Source: CAWIUB01 sp963839175 (GTDB lineage Bacteria; Actinomycetota; Actinomycetes; Mycobacteriales; Jatrophihabitantaceae). From it: 41,525 nucleotides of DNA. The stretch is taken from the NCBI GenBank assembly GCA_963839175.1, contig CAWIUB010000017.1, positions 1-41,525 on the forward strand, read 5' to 3'. The position numbers and the translations under genes are program-made. Under the pieces are notes generated by a model. The model had not been told where the DNA came from. It was given only the letters and a program-made list of their open reading frames with translations, and ran no database searches. Shown here piece by piece: positions 17,260 to 26,982 of the stretch (its first letter is position 1; every line of letters begins with the position of its first letter).

Positions 17260-17347
17260 TCGGCCGGTGGGTCGCTTCTCGCGACCGGGTGGGCCGGGCG
17301 CCGTGCTCGACGCGACGGCAGTTCCGAACTGATCACCTGGCGCTCCT

Positions 17348-17734
17348 GTGAGCAACCGGGACCTGTGGAATCAAGCCGCTCGGCTGGCCTTTCAAGACGT
17401 CCACGCCACCACGGGTCTTGACTGGTCCTGGGAGGTGATCATTCACGAAGGCTCAAGTGCCGCGGAGTTCCCGCGACGCGGCGGGGACGGGTTGCCGTGG
17501 ACGGAGTTCGCGATGACCACAATCGGGAGAGGCATCGGACCGGCGGCGAACCTACAGGAGGCCGTCGATGAGATCGCCGACATCGTCCAGGACGAGGTCG
17601 CCGAAGAGTCACTGAGCGCTTGGCCGCCCTGCCCTCGTCACGGACATCCCCTCAAACCTCTAAACGCGGTGTGGACCTGCCCAACCGATGGCAACAAAGT
17701 GGCCGCTGTCGGAGCTCTTGCGGCGCCGAGGTGA
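17348..17734 (+). CDS. Hypothetical protein, zinc-ribbon-like C-terminus
   Basis: 128 residues from GTG 17348, a single intact frame. It has an acidic central helix (LQEAVDEIADIVQDEVAEE) and a C-terminal pair CPRHGHPL...WTCPTDGN, spaced like a small metal-binding ribbon. No signal peptide or membrane segment. It lies just downstream of the frameshifted cassette in the same direction but is itself clean, which marks the right edge of the damaged stretch. No family recognised. Confidence 0.6.
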   Translation: MSNRDLWNQAARLAFQDVHATTGLDWSWEVIIHEGSSAAEFPRRGGDGLPWTEFAMTTIGRGIGPAANLQEAVDEIADIVQDEVAEESLSAWPPCPRHGHPLKPLNAVWTCPTDGNKVAAVGALAAPR

Positions 17735-18267
17735 CAGACGCAAGCGTCGGCGAACCAACGCGGCTGTTCAAACAGTTGGCGGGGTCTGAACGCGTCAAAG
17801 CCGCGGACGGCACCTGCGCCGGGGGCACTGGACCCCCAGCCAGTGGATGATCGTTATTGGTTCGAGACTCGCAATCTGTCGCATCGCTCATCGATCGGAG
17901 CGCTTGTCGGGAGTGTGAGCACCGAAGTGATGGCCGTCGCGAGCGGCATAGCGCACGCGTCGAATACGGACACTCGCCAGTATCGCCCAGTCCCGACCCT
18001 CGACGGGGGGCGTCATCAACGCCCAATGGCGCTCATCTCGAGGATCCGGGACATGCACGCGCGGTTAACCCAGCGCGACTCATTGATCACAGTCCGGTTT
18101 CAATTCGGGCTTCAGGTAGCTCGCGGTTGGTGCTGGTAGTACACCAAAGACATGGTCAGCACGACGGCAGGGGGCGTTGGGCGACCAGCGAGGCCAACAG
18201 CCACAAAGCCGGCCAAAGCCACCGACTCGAGAACACGTTCAGCGCGCGAGCCGATGAGCGACGCGCT
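17735..18267. other. Gap of about 530 bases with no recognisable gene
   Basis: No convincing frame, tRNA or repeat seen. A TGGTG/CACCA hairpin at about 18128-18146 lies downstream of mptB on the minus strand and could be part of its terminator. A short rightward frame at 18254-18358 with a hydrophobic stretch is probably the antisense of the hydrophilic MptB tail. The gap may be the scar edge of the accessory insertion. Confidence 0.5.
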
Positions 18268-19863
18268 CTACACCGCGGTGGTCTTGGCGTCGGTGTTGCT
18301 GTTCATGATCTTGGCAACAGGTGTGGGAGTGCTCGCGATCCAGTCGTCGCTGCGCTGACTACTCGCCGGCTCTCGAGCCGCGGCCGAAGGCTGACCGGGC
18401 CGAATCGCGGCGGCTGGCAGCTGCACTGTCCGGGCTACGGCTGCCTCAACCAGCCGCCGGGTGCTGCGCAGGTCCGCACGGGTGAGCCGAAGCAACGGCA
18501 CGGCCACGGCTACGGCCACGGCAATATCGATCGCCGCCGCCCGCGGCGTCGTCAGGCCCGGCAGGTTCACCGTCACGGATAGGGCCGACAGCGCCACCAG
18601 CCAGTCACGGGGCCGGCCGGAGACGATCGGGGCGAGGCAGACCAGGCCCCACAGCGCGTACCACGGATAGAACACCGGACTGAGTAAGGAGATTGCGAGC
18701 AGGGCCAGGCCCGTCGTCTTGGCGAGCGGGCGATGATGCGCGGTGACCAGCAGGTACCCGGCGATCACGATCGCCGCGAACAACGCGGTCACCCGGCAGG
18801 CGTACGCGGCGTCGGCGCCCGAAGGAGGTGGGACGACGACCGACATCAGGCTCGACAGCATGGTCGACACCGCTGCCGGCGTCGAGGTGAGGGCTGGCGT
18901 ACCGAGCGAGCGCAGCCAGCCCCAGCCGTGCGGCACGAGAAGCGTGAACACCAGCCAGCAGGCACCAACTACCCCGGCGCAGCGCAGCAGCATATTGCGC
19001 AGCTCATGCCCACGGCCGACGTTCGCCGTCATGAGGGTGAGGAAGAGGATGCCGAGCACGACGACGAGCGCCGGCGCCTTGATCGCGCCCGCCCCGCAGC
19101 CGAGCATCAGCGCCAGGTACAGCTGCCCGCGGTTGGCCGCATAGATGGCGGCCAGCAGCAGCGCGCACATCAGGCCCTCAAAGTGAACCCCGCCGATGAC
19201 GTGCATCAACATCAGCGGGTTGAGGATCGTGAGTCCCAGCGCGGTTGCGCTGCGGTCGGCTCCGGCCAGGCGCACCGAGAGGACGCCGATCACGACGACG
19301 CTCGCGGCCGCGAACAGCCGGAGCACGATCACCGCGCCAAGGGCGGTTCCGCCGCCAACCACCACGCTCAGATGCTCGACGAGCGTCGCGAGCGGCCCAT
19401 ACGGGCTCGGCTCGCTGCGCCAGGACGGGTCGACGGCGGCCAGCGTCGGGCCCCAGCCGAGCGCGGCCGGCCCGCTGGTGTAGGGGTCGTGGCCGTGCGC
19501 CAAGAGCATGCCCTGGGCGGCGTAGCTGAACACGTCCGAGCTGAGCAGCGGGGGGCCGAGCAGGAACGGCAGCGACCACCACCAACTCAACGTCCACCAC
19601 TGCGAGTCGCCATGGTGCGGGCCGCGCATCGCCCGCAGGGTGAGCAGCCACACCACCACGAAGGCGCCGACGCCCAGAGCGAGCAGCAACCCGGGTACCG
19701 GGGATCGGTGCGGGTTGATCTGGTTATCCGCGAGCAGGCCCAGCCAGCTGGTGAACGGGGTGGTCGACCTGGCGAGCCCGACCCGCCCAGCCGCAACCAC
19801 GATCAGGCATCCCGCCCCGGCACCCGCGGCGGCCAGCAGCCGGAGCTGGTGGGTCTGCGGCAC
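18268..19863 (-). CDS. MptB-type polyprenol-phosphomannose-dependent alpha-1,6-mannosyltransferase
   Basis: 531-residue integral membrane GT-C glycosyltransferase with about 12-13 hydrophobic helices. The first large loop has the acidic catalytic-type motif SSDVFSYAAQGMLL followed by HGHDPY. GGVHFEGLMCALL and the C-terminal FYPWYALWGL fit the MptA/MptB family, which elongates the mannan core of lipomannan/lipoarabinomannan on the outer face of the membrane. GTG start at 19863, with a divergent membrane-protein gene 262 bases away. The last 50 residues are hydrophilic and not conserved-looking. Substrate details are inferred from the family. Confidence 0.75.
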   Translation of the reverse strand: MPQTHQLRLLAAAGAGAGCLIVVAAGRVGLARSTTPFTSWLGLLADNQINPHRSPVPGLLLALGVGAFVVVWLLTLRAMRGPHHGDSQWWTLSWWWSLPFLLGPPLLSSDVFSYAAQGMLLAHGHDPYTSGPAALGWGPTLAAVDPSWRSEPSPYGPLATLVEHLSVVVGGGTALGAVIVLRLFAAASVVVIGVLSVRLAGADRSATALGLTILNPLMLMHVIGGVHFEGLMCALLLAAIYAANRGQLYLALMLGCGAGAIKAPALVVVLGILFLTLMTANVGRGHELRNMLLRCAGVVGACWLVFTLLVPHGWGWLRSLGTPALTSTPAAVSTMLSSLMSVVVPPPSGADAAYACRVTALFAAIVIAGYLLVTAHHRPLAKTTGLALLAISLLSPVFYPWYALWGLVCLAPIVSGRPRDWLVALSALSVTVNLPGLTTPRAAAIDIAVAVAVAVPLLRLTRADLRSTRRLVEAAVARTVQLPAAAIRPGQPSAAAREPASSQRSDDWIASTPTPVAKIMNSNTDAKTTAV

Positions 19864-20125
19864 ACTGCGCGCGGCCAGTCGGCGCAGTGGCGGAGCAGCG
19901 GTGCTCAGCAGTTGCTCGGCTCCTCACCTGCGGCGCTGCGCAGAACCTCGCCATTCTACGACCGCGCAGTTCTGTGCGGCGCGGACGGACCGAATCCGCT
20001 CGATCCGGGGGCGCACGCCATGGTAGGACAGAATGGGGCCGTGGCTGAGATTCGGCACACCCCTTCGTGTAACGGGCCAGGATCGCGACGATGATGCACC
20101 TCATCTCAGGGGAAGGACCGATTCG

Positions 20126-21745
20126 GTGACGAGCGCGTTGCTGCGCGGGCGCACTGCGCCCACGCTGCGATCGCTGTCGCCCGCCGCCTGGGCGCTGATC
20201 TGCGGTTCGCTGCTCGCGGTTGTCTATCTGGTCTGGACGCCACTCGCCCCTGACCTCGCCGCGCAGGTAGCACGTACCAATGTGGTCCGCAATGCGGGCA
20301 ACCTGTCGTGGTGGACCGGCTGGTTCGGGGGACTGTCCATGCCCTCCTACAGCCTGCTCGCTCCAACCTCGATGGCGATCCTGGGCGTCCGGTTGACCGG
20401 AGTGGCCGCGGCGGTTGCTGGCGCATGGTTCACCGGCAAGCTGGTCGCCGAGTCACGTCGTCCCCGGGCTGGCGCGGTGGCCTTCGCCGCCGCGCAGATC
20501 GCGAACCTCGTCGACGGGCGGGTCACCTTCGCGTTGGGCCTTACCTGCGCAGTCGCGGCACTCGTGGCGATGAGGTCCCACCACGTCGTCCTCGCCGGAA
20601 TCTGCGCGGTCGCCGCGTACTGCGCGAGCCCGCTCGCTGCGTTCTTCCTCGGGCTGGCGCTTGTTGCGCTCGTCCTCGTGGACCCCACGCGGCGCCGGCT
20701 GGCGCTGGCGGTGGGCGGACTGCTGCTCATACTCGCGCTGGCGGTGGCGTTGCTCTTCCCGGGCAGCGGCAAGATGCCGTTCACCGTCACTGACGCCATC
20801 CCGGCTGGGTTGTGTTGTCTAGGCGTCGCGCTGTTCTGCCCCAACCGCACCGTACGGTTTACGGTGGCGTTGCTCGCGGGCTCGCTGCCGGTGTTCCTCC
20901 TCGCCCCTGGCGCGGTCGGCGACAACGTCACCCGGCTCGCCTGGGTCTGCTCCGTGCCGTTGGTGGTTGCATACGCGCCACTGCGCCGCGAGCTGCTGGC
21001 GGTGGTGCTGGGGCTGCTGGCCATCTGGCCGTCGATCGACCTGGTGGGCCAGCTGTCCGCCGGCCGGGCGGCGTCCGCAGACGCCTCGTTCTACAGCCCA
21101 CTCGCCGCCGCCATCACGGCTGAGCAGGCAGTGGCCGGACCCGGGGCGATCGGGCAGCGCGTCGAGGTCGTGGACACCAGCAATCACTGGGCCTCGGCAT
21201 ACCTGGGCAATGGCAATGTCTCATTGGCCCGCGGCTGGTACCGCCAGGCGGACGTGGCGTACAACCCGCTGTTCTACCGCGATGGCGCACTGAACTCGCA
21301 CAGCTACCGGGTCTGGCTCGACCAGCTGGCCGTCGGCTGGGTGGCGCTGCCGAGCCCGTCGGTTGCGCTGGACTACTCCGCCGTGACTGAAGCACAGCTG
21401 GTGCGCTCCGGCCTGGATTACCTGACGCCGGTCTGGTCGAACGCGGACTGGACGCTCTATCGGGTCGCCGGTGCGACGGGGCTTGCCGTCGGGGCGCGAG
21501 TCATGGCGCTCGACGCCTCGAGCGTGAGTCTGGCCGTCGATGGGCCACACGACGTTGCATTGCGGATGCGCTGGTCCCCCTACCTGGTGGTCGAGGCGCC
21601 GAACGGCACCCGTACCGAAGCGGCATGCATCATCGACAACGATGGCTGGTTGGGCGTGCGGCTACCAGCTGCCGGGCAGTACCGGATCACCAGCCATTTC
21701 GACCCGGTGAACCGGGTGCGCCCCGCGCAAAGCTGCCAGCCGTAA
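20126..21745 (+). CDS. Polytopic membrane protein of unknown function
   Basis: 539 residues from GTG 20126, preceded by GGGGAAGGA; the frame is open further upstream but this start has the ribosome site. About 11 transmembrane helices cover residues 20-340. A soluble C-terminal domain of about 200 residues follows, probably outside the membrane, with ASAYLGNGNVSLARGWYRQA and a beta-rich end (VSLAVDGPHDVALRMRW). The layout, many N-terminal helices plus an extracytoplasmic C-terminal domain, resembles GT-C type glycosyltransferases or cell-wall polymer proteins, but no catalytic motif is certain. It is divergent from the mannosyltransferase gene, which supports an envelope role. Confidence 0.6.
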   Translation: MTSALLRGRTAPTLRSLSPAAWALICGSLLAVVYLVWTPLAPDLAAQVARTNVVRNAGNLSWWTGWFGGLSMPSYSLLAPTSMAILGVRLTGVAAAVAGAWFTGKLVAESRRPRAGAVAFAAAQIANLVDGRVTFALGLTCAVAALVAMRSHHVVLAGICAVAAYCASPLAAFFLGLALVALVLVDPTRRRLALAVGGLLLILALAVALLFPGSGKMPFTVTDAIPAGLCCLGVALFCPNRTVRFTVALLAGSLPVFLLAPGAVGDNVTRLAWVCSVPLVVAYAPLRRELLAVVLGLLAIWPSIDLVGQLSAGRAASADASFYSPLAAAITAEQAVAGPGAIGQRVEVVDTSNHWASAYLGNGNVSLARGWYRQADVAYNPLFYRDGALNSHSYRVWLDQLAVGWVALPSPSVALDYSAVTEAQLVRSGLDYLTPVWSNADWTLYRVAGATGLAVGARVMALDASSVSLAVDGPHDVALRMRWSPYLVVEAPNGTRTEAACIIDNDGWLGVRLPAAGQYRITSHFDPVNRVRPAQSCQP

Positions 21746-21749
21746 GCGC

Positions 21750-21763
21750 GCCGGTCAGCCGGC
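21750..21763. terminator. Candidate bidirectional terminator hairpin
   Basis: GCCGG-TCAG-CCGGC lies between the stop of the rightward membrane-protein gene (21745) and the convergent GH15 gene, overlapping the GH15 stop codon. A CTGCC/GGCAG pair outside it (21733-21737 and 21761-21765) could extend the structure. There is no T-run, as is common in high-GC actinobacteria. Confidence 0.35.
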
Positions 21764-23674
21764 AGGCTGCACATCCAGGGCGGAGTCATCGGCTTGCTCG
21801 CTGGCGATGACGTGCAGCACGGCGTTGATCAGGGCCAGGTGGGTGAACGCCTGCGGGAAGTTGCCCAGCTGCTCGCCGGTGCGGGTGTCGATCTCCTCGG
21901 CGTAAAGCTCCAACGGGCCCGCGAACGAGAGCAGTTTCGCGCACAGCGCGCGGGCCCGCTTGACCTCGCCGATCTCACACAGCGCGGAGACCAGCCAGAA
22001 CGAGCAGATGGTGAACGAACCTTCTCTGCCCGAGAAGCCGTCGTCGGTCTCCCCGGTGCGGTATCGGAGCACGAAGCCCTCTTCGGTGAGCTCGTCGGCG
22101 ATCGCGAGCACGGTCGCCCGGATTCGCGGGTCGTCCGGCGGCAGGAATCGGAGCAGCGGGGCGAGCAGCAACGACGCGTCCAGGGCGTCCGAGCCGTAGC
22201 ACTGGGTGAGCACACCACGGGCATCGACTCCGTGGGTGAGGATGTCCTCTTTGATCTCGTCGGCCGCCATCTGCCATTCCGACGCGGCCGCGTCCTGCCC
22301 GATCATCGTCGCCAGCCGGGCACCGCGGTCGGCGGCGACCCAGCACATGATCTTGGACGAGGTGAAGTGCCGCGGTTCGCCGCGGACCTCCCAAATGCCG
22401 GCGTCGGGCTCCCGCCAGTGCTTGAGCGCCTCCTGCACCTGCCGGCCCAGGATCGGCCAGATCCGCCCGTCCAGGTGGTCGGCGGCCTTGGAGTGCAGGT
22501 ACACCGAGTCGAGCAGGGCACCCCACACGTCGTGCTGGTGCTGCGCGTAGGCGGCGTTGCCCACTCGGACCGGACGCGAGTCGCCGTAGCCGGGAAGGTG
22601 GTCCAGGACCTGTTCTTGCAGGTCGCGTTCGCCGCCGACCCCGTACATGATCTGCAGGTCCTCGTCGCTGTCGGCCACATCGGCGATGAAGGACAGGAAA
22701 TCGACCGCCTCCCAGTCGAAGCCGAGACCGTACATCCCCCACAGCGCGAAGGTCGCGTCGCGGATCCAGCTGAAGCGGTAGTCGTAGTTGCGTTCGCCGC
22801 CGAGGGTCTCGGGCAGCGACGTCGTGGCAGCTGCGGCGATCGCGCCGGTCGGGGCGTAGGTCAGGCCCTTGAGGGTGAGCGCGCTGCGCTGCAGGTAGCC
22901 GCGCCAGGGATGGTCGGGGAACTGGCCGCGGGCCAGCCAGTGCTGCCAATGGTGCGCCGTCCACACCAGTCGCTGGTACGCGTCGTCGTAGGTCAGCGGC
23001 GGTTCCTTGCTGCCCCACGACATTGCCACGTAGCGGATGTCGCCTTCCCTGAGCAGGGTGCGCGCCGTGGCCCGACCGCCCTCGAACCCGAGCCGCATGT
23101 CCGTGGTGAGCGCGATCGTTTGTTCGCCGGTCGCCGACCGTGCCACGCCCTGGTGATAGACCTGTTCGGTGTAGGACCACTTGGCGAAGGTTCGGCCGTA
23201 GTCGAAGACGGGCTCGCACTCGACGACCGTCTGCACCTCGCCGGACACGCAGCGGATCGTGCGCAACAGGATGTGCTCGGCGTCGTAGTCGGTAGGCGTG
23301 CGCTTGTGCGTATGCGACAGCTCCTCATCGTGCCGCCATGGGCCGATCAGCATGACGTCGCGGACGATGATCCAGCCCGTCGGCGTGCCCCAACTGGTCT
23401 CGAGCAGCATCGTGCCCGGCAGGTAGCGACGGGCCGCGGGGACCGAGACGTCGGACGGGGCGACTCGGAAGTTGCCCGCGTGCCGCCCGAGCAGCCTGCC
23501 GAAAATGCTTGGCGAGTCGACCCTGGGCAGGCACATCCATTCGACCGAACCGCTGGGCGCCACCAGTGCCATGACCTCGCCATCGGACAGGAACCCGTAC
23601 TCGCCGATCGGCACACGCGGCTGGGTGGCGCGCAGGGGACTGGCCGGCGCCGCTCCGGCGATCAACGCGTCCAC
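21755..23674 (-). CDS. Glycoside hydrolase family 15 protein (trehalase/glucoamylase-like)
   Basis: 639 residues, cytoplasmic (no signal peptide). The N-terminal super-beta-sandwich region starts IGEYGFLSDGEVMALVAPSG. The (alpha/alpha)6 catalytic domain has RNYDYRFSWIRDATFALWG, typical of GH15. The closest described relatives in actinobacteria are mycobacterial and Streptomyces enzymes acting as alpha,alpha-trehalase, but GH15 also includes glucoamylases and glucodextranases, so substrate is inferred. GTG start at 23674. It lies 48 bases downstream of the PAP2 gene in the same direction and is probably co-transcribed with it. Confidence 0.85.
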   Translation of the reverse strand: MDALIAGAAPASPLRATQPRVPIGEYGFLSDGEVMALVAPSGSVEWMCLPRVDSPSIFGRLLGRHAGNFRVAPSDVSVPAARRYLPGTMLLETSWGTPTGWIIVRDVMLIGPWRHDEELSHTHKRTPTDYDAEHILLRTIRCVSGEVQTVVECEPVFDYGRTFAKWSYTEQVYHQGVARSATGEQTIALTTDMRLGFEGGRATARTLLREGDIRYVAMSWGSKEPPLTYDDAYQRLVWTAHHWQHWLARGQFPDHPWRGYLQRSALTLKGLTYAPTGAIAAAATTSLPETLGGERNYDYRFSWIRDATFALWGMYGLGFDWEAVDFLSFIADVADSDEDLQIMYGVGGERDLQEQVLDHLPGYGDSRPVRVGNAAYAQHQHDVWGALLDSVYLHSKAADHLDGRIWPILGRQVQEALKHWREPDAGIWEVRGEPRHFTSSKIMCWVAADRGARLATMIGQDAAASEWQMAADEIKEDILTHGVDARGVLTQCYGSDALDASLLLAPLLRFLPPDDPRIRATVLAIADELTEEGFVLRYRTGETDDGFSGREGSFTICSFWLVSALCEIGEVKRARALCAKLLSFAGPLELYAEEIDTRTGEQLGNFPQAFTHLALINAVLHVIASEQADDSALDVQPAG

Positions 23675-23722
23675 GGCAAAAGCATGCGCGAGATCACGGC
23701 CGCGAACAAGCGGACCGGCGCG

Positions 23723-24589
23723 TCAGCGCTCCGCCGTGTCGCCCATCGCAAGGGCGTTGGCCGTCGCGTGCTGGGACGCCGCTACGCCGATCACGCGGCT
23801 CGGGCGGACCCCGGCGAGGACCGAACGGGTTGCTCGCTGCGCCGCCAGCGCCACCGCCAGTACGACGATCGCCACGATCCCGTCGAGCCAGAAGTGGTTG
23901 CCCGTTGCCGCGACGACGAAGATGGTGAGGAGCGGATGCAGCACGACCAGCCAGCGCCACGGACTGCGGCTGATCGTCACCGCGGCGAACGCGATCAGCA
24001 CCGCCCACCCCACGTGCACCGACGGCATTGCCGAGAGCTGGTCGGCGCCCACGCCGAACGCCGCGTACACGGACTGGCCGTACCGGGCGGCGACGTCGAC
24101 GAACCCGTATCCGGCCAGCAGCCGCGGCGGGGCGACCGGCACGAACTGGACCAGCAAGCAGGCGCCGGTGAGCAGGACGATCGTGGTCCGGACCGATGCG
24201 TAGTGGTCGCGGTGCCGCACGAACAGCCATACCAGCAGCGCGAACAGCGCCGTGAAATGCATCGTCGCGTAGTAGATGTTACATGCCTGCGCTAGCAGAG
24301 GATGCCCGATGACGAGGTCCTGGGCCCGGACTTCGCTCGGCAGGTGCCAATCCCGTTCGATACGCACGATCCACGCCGCACGTCGGTAGGCGCCGGATGT
24401 ACCGGTGGCCAGGCTGCCGACGAGCTGCCAGAGCGCGTACAAGGCCGCGATGAAGCCGGACTCGACGGCGAATGGTGCCAGCGCCGCGGCGCGCAGGTTC
24501 GCTCGCAGCACCACCCCGACCCCGAGCAACGCGACAGCCAGCAAAGCCGCCTGCTCCCAGGTCAGGGCCACAGTGTGCACGCTGCCCAC
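23723..24589 (-). CDS. PAP2-superfamily membrane phosphatase
   Basis: 288 residues, about six transmembrane helices. The phosphatase motifs are visible: SAMPSVHVGWA (motif 2, catalytic His) and a later GNHFWLDGIVA (motif 3). This arrangement is that of the PAP2/inositolphosphotransferase (Aur1/Ipt1-like) group, which acts on lipid phosphates or transfers phospho-headgroups at the membrane. GTG start at 24589, 29 bases after the VOC gene stop, so VOC-PAP2-GH15 may be one leftward operon. Substrate unknown. Confidence 0.8.
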   Translation of the reverse strand: MGSVHTVALTWEQAALLAVALLGVGVVLRANLRAAALAPFAVESGFIAALYALWQLVGSLATGTSGAYRRAAWIVRIERDWHLPSEVRAQDLVIGHPLLAQACNIYYATMHFTALFALLVWLFVRHRDHYASVRTTIVLLTGACLLVQFVPVAPPRLLAGYGFVDVAARYGQSVYAAFGVGADQLSAMPSVHVGWAVLIAFAAVTISRSPWRWLVVLHPLLTIFVVAATGNHFWLDGIVAIVVLAVALAAQRATRSVLAGVRPSRVIGVAASQHATANALAMGDTAER

Positions 24590-24618
24590 TATGCCGGGTC
24601 GCGGTCGCCACCGGGCAC

Positions 24619-25260
24619 TCAGTTGATGCGCACGGTGCCCATGGCGGTCCGGAAGACCGCCGCTGCAACACCGGTGTCGTCCTGGGTGGCGGGCTGCCAG
24701 ACGACGTCGACGCCGTCGAGCGGCTGGACCGACGACGAGCCGAGGTAAGCGTCAACCGTGGCCTGATCACCGGCGATCTCCAGGCCGACGAGGGTAACGG
24801 TGGATCCCCCCGCCGAGGGGTGGTGCGCCTCGTCGGTCTGCCACTGGATGAAGAACGGCCGCTGCGGATCCACGACCAGATCCTCGATCCCGATCAGCCG
24901 CCAGCGCAGGTCGAAGCCGTCAGGACGGTGCCGGTGCCCCTCGACCGCGGCTCGGCCGAGGCGCTGCTCTACGGCCGTGATGTCGTCGACGCGGACCGCC
25001 CAGCCAAGCCATCCACCACCGGCCTGCTCGCGCGCTTTGACCGCCCGCCCGAACGGGGCGGCGTCGGCTGCCGGATGGTCCAGCACGCTGATGACCTCCA
25101 GGTAGCAGCCATTTGCGAGTGCCAGGACGAGGTTTCGGGTGCCGAACCCCGGGTGCAGACCGCCGTCGCGGAACGCTGCGCCGAGCTTTGCGCCGAGCCG
25201 CTGCGCACACGGAGCGAGCCCCTCTGGTCCCGCGACGTACGAGAGGTGGTCGAGTCGCAT
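24619..25260 (-). CDS. VOC-family (glyoxalase-like) protein
   Basis: 213 residues from ATG 25260, chosen because MRLDHLSYVAGPEG is the canonical beginning of the domain; the frame is open further upstream without similarity. Two glyoxalase-like halves: the first with FGTRNLVLALANGCYLEVI, the second starting after WLGWAVRVDDI. It fits the Glyoxalase_3 type group of metal-binding or metal-free VOC proteins. The substrate cannot be told. First gene of a possible VOC-PAP2-GH15 unit. Confidence 0.75.
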   Translation of the reverse strand: MRLDHLSYVAGPEGLAPCAQRLGAKLGAAFRDGGLHPGFGTRNLVLALANGCYLEVISVLDHPAADAAPFGRAVKAREQAGGGWLGWAVRVDDITAVEQRLGRAAVEGHRHRPDGFDLRWRLIGIEDLVVDPQRPFFIQWQTDEAHHPSAGGSTVTLVGLEIAGDQATVDAYLGSSSVQPLDGVDVVWQPATQDDTGVAAAVFRTAMGTVRIN

Positions 25261-25474
25261 GCGCTCATCGTGACCCACGACCTCGCGGGCGTGATCGCCG
25301 GGTGGGTGTCGGGGTTGGGCGCCGCGGCAGGTGCTGCCCGGCCAGGCATCGTTTGGCAAGGGACACACCGTTCTCTCATCCGGTTCGCAGCCTGCTATCA
25401 GATTTGGGCTCCATCGTCTGCTCCCGACGACGCTGCCCGGCGGCGCGTGCGCTTCGCAGACGAGAGAGAGCGGA

Positions 25475-26982
25475 ATGCGGAGATTCCTCAGGCGACTCGC
25501 CACGCATCCGTGGCTCACGGCGGGGGGAGTCGTCATCCTTGTCGCGGGCGGATTCGGCGGCTACTGGATCACCCGCGGCGGGGGTAGCGCCGGCGCCCAG
25601 CCGACGGGTCGACTGGTGAGCGCGACCTTCGGCACCGTTCGCGAAACCGTGTCGGCGACCGGGACGATCGAGCCCGCGGTGCAGTCCTCGGTGAGCTTCC
25701 AGGTGTCCGGCAAGGTCACGAGCGTTCGTGTGGCGGAAGGCCAGATAGTCAAGGCCGGCACGGTGCTCGCGACTATCGATTCGGCGTCGTTGCAGGCAAA
25801 TCTCGCGCAGGCCAAGGCGGCTCTGGCAACCGCGCAGGCCAAGCTGAGCACCGATACAGACGCTGGTGCGGCTGCCACCGCGCTGGCGGCCGACACCGCT
25901 TCCGTGACATCAGCCCAGAACGAGGTTGCCTCGGCACAGACGTCGTTGAGTGAGGCGACGTTGACCTCACCGGTCGCGGGCGTCGTAGCCACGGTCGACC
26001 TCACCGTCGGCCAGCAGGTGGGCGGTTCGTCGGCTGGATCGAACTCGAGCGGCAGCGGCTCGTCCGGCTCGGGCACGGGCACAGGCTCGGGTGGGGGCGC
26101 CGCCAACAGCACGTCGTCGACAGCGAGCTCGAGTTCGTCGAGCAGTCAGTTCCTGGTGATCAGCACCTCGTCATGGATCGTCAACGCCAGCGTCGACTCG
26201 ACCTCGATCGGGCTCATCGCCAACGGCAACCAGGTGCAGCTCGTGCCCGGCAGCGGCTCGCAGACTGTCTACGGCACCGTTACGTCCATCGGCATCCTGT
26301 CGAGCGGCTCCTCGTCCGGCGTGGCGACGTACCCGGTCGTGGTGGACGTGACGGGTGACCCAGCCGGAATGCATGCCGGAGACAGTGCGACCTTGTCGAT
26401 CATCTACCGACAGCGGGTCGGGCAGCTCGACGAGAACGATCACGGCGGCGCAGCTGGCGGCGGACCAGGCGCAGATCGATGCAGCGAACGCGCAGCTCGC
26501 GGTGGCGGACCAGAACCGGGAGCAGGCCACCCTGGCCAGCCCGATCGCTGGAACTGTGGCGGCTCGCCCAGATCGGCATCATGAACACGACGAGGGGATC
26601 GGCGACGTCCTACCCGGTCAAGATCTTGCTGAACACGACGAGCGCCAAGCTCTACGACGGCAGCGGCGCGACCGTGTCGATCACGACAGACTCGATGAGC
26701 AACGTGCTGACCGTCCCCAGCTCGGCGGTGCACAGGCTCGGGGCGTTCTCGACCGTCGAGCGTTACGCCAACGGCACGGTGACGGCGCAGCGGGTGACCG
26801 TGGGCGCGACCGGTTCCGACCGCACCCAGATCGTGTCCGGATTGACCGCCGGCGACCGGGTCGTGCTGGCCACGGTCAGCGAACCGCTGCCGACTGACTC
26901 GACCTCGACGAGTCGCCTGCGCGTCGGGGGCACGAGCCTCACCGGCGGCGGGTTCTCCGGAGGAGGAATCGGCCGGCGTTGA
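25475..26982 (+). pseudogene. Efflux periplasmic-adaptor (membrane fusion) protein, collapsed from two tandem copies
   Basis: The first 310 residues are a normal HlyD/MacA-type adaptor: membrane anchor THPWLTAGGVVILVAGGFGG, lipoyl half, short coiled hairpin, second lipoyl half ATLTSPVAGVVATVDLTVGQ, a Ser/Gly-rich linker and a beta-barrel ending ATLSIIYRQ near 26412. The sequence then switches frame to a second hairpin-lipoyl segment (ITAAQLAADQAQIDAANAQL, ATLASPIAGTVAA; to about 26563). It switches again to a second barrel and membrane-proximal domain (IGIMNTTRGSATSYPVKILL, VLTVPSSAV) ending at 26982. That looks like two adaptor genes joined by deletions. No ABC ATPase or permease follows, so the export system is broken or elsewhere. 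ATG 25475 has GAGAGAGAG upstream. Confidence 0.7.

Noticed and set aside
11156..17734. Programmed frameshifting as the explanation of the broken genes
   Set aside because: Far too many frame changes, with no slippery heptamers or downstream pseudoknots at the sites examined; decay or sequence error is simpler.
17850..17890. tRNA-like T-arm (GGTTCGAGACTC) as a possible attachment site
   Set aside because: No acceptor stem, D-arm or anticodon arm can be folded around it.
18254..18358. Small rightward membrane peptide (34 codons with a hydrophobic stretch)
   Set aside because: It overlaps the mptB 3' end on the other strand, has no clear ribosome site, and a hydrophobic antisense is expected opposite a hydrophilic tail.
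18733..20094. 453-codon rightward open frame
   Set aside because: Antisense of the MptB-type gene, Arg/Gln/His-rich, no recognisable motif.
21794..24295. 833-codon rightward open frame
   Set aside because: It is antisense to the well-supported GH15 and PAP2 genes; long spurious frames are common opposite high-GC genes and it has no family-like sequence.
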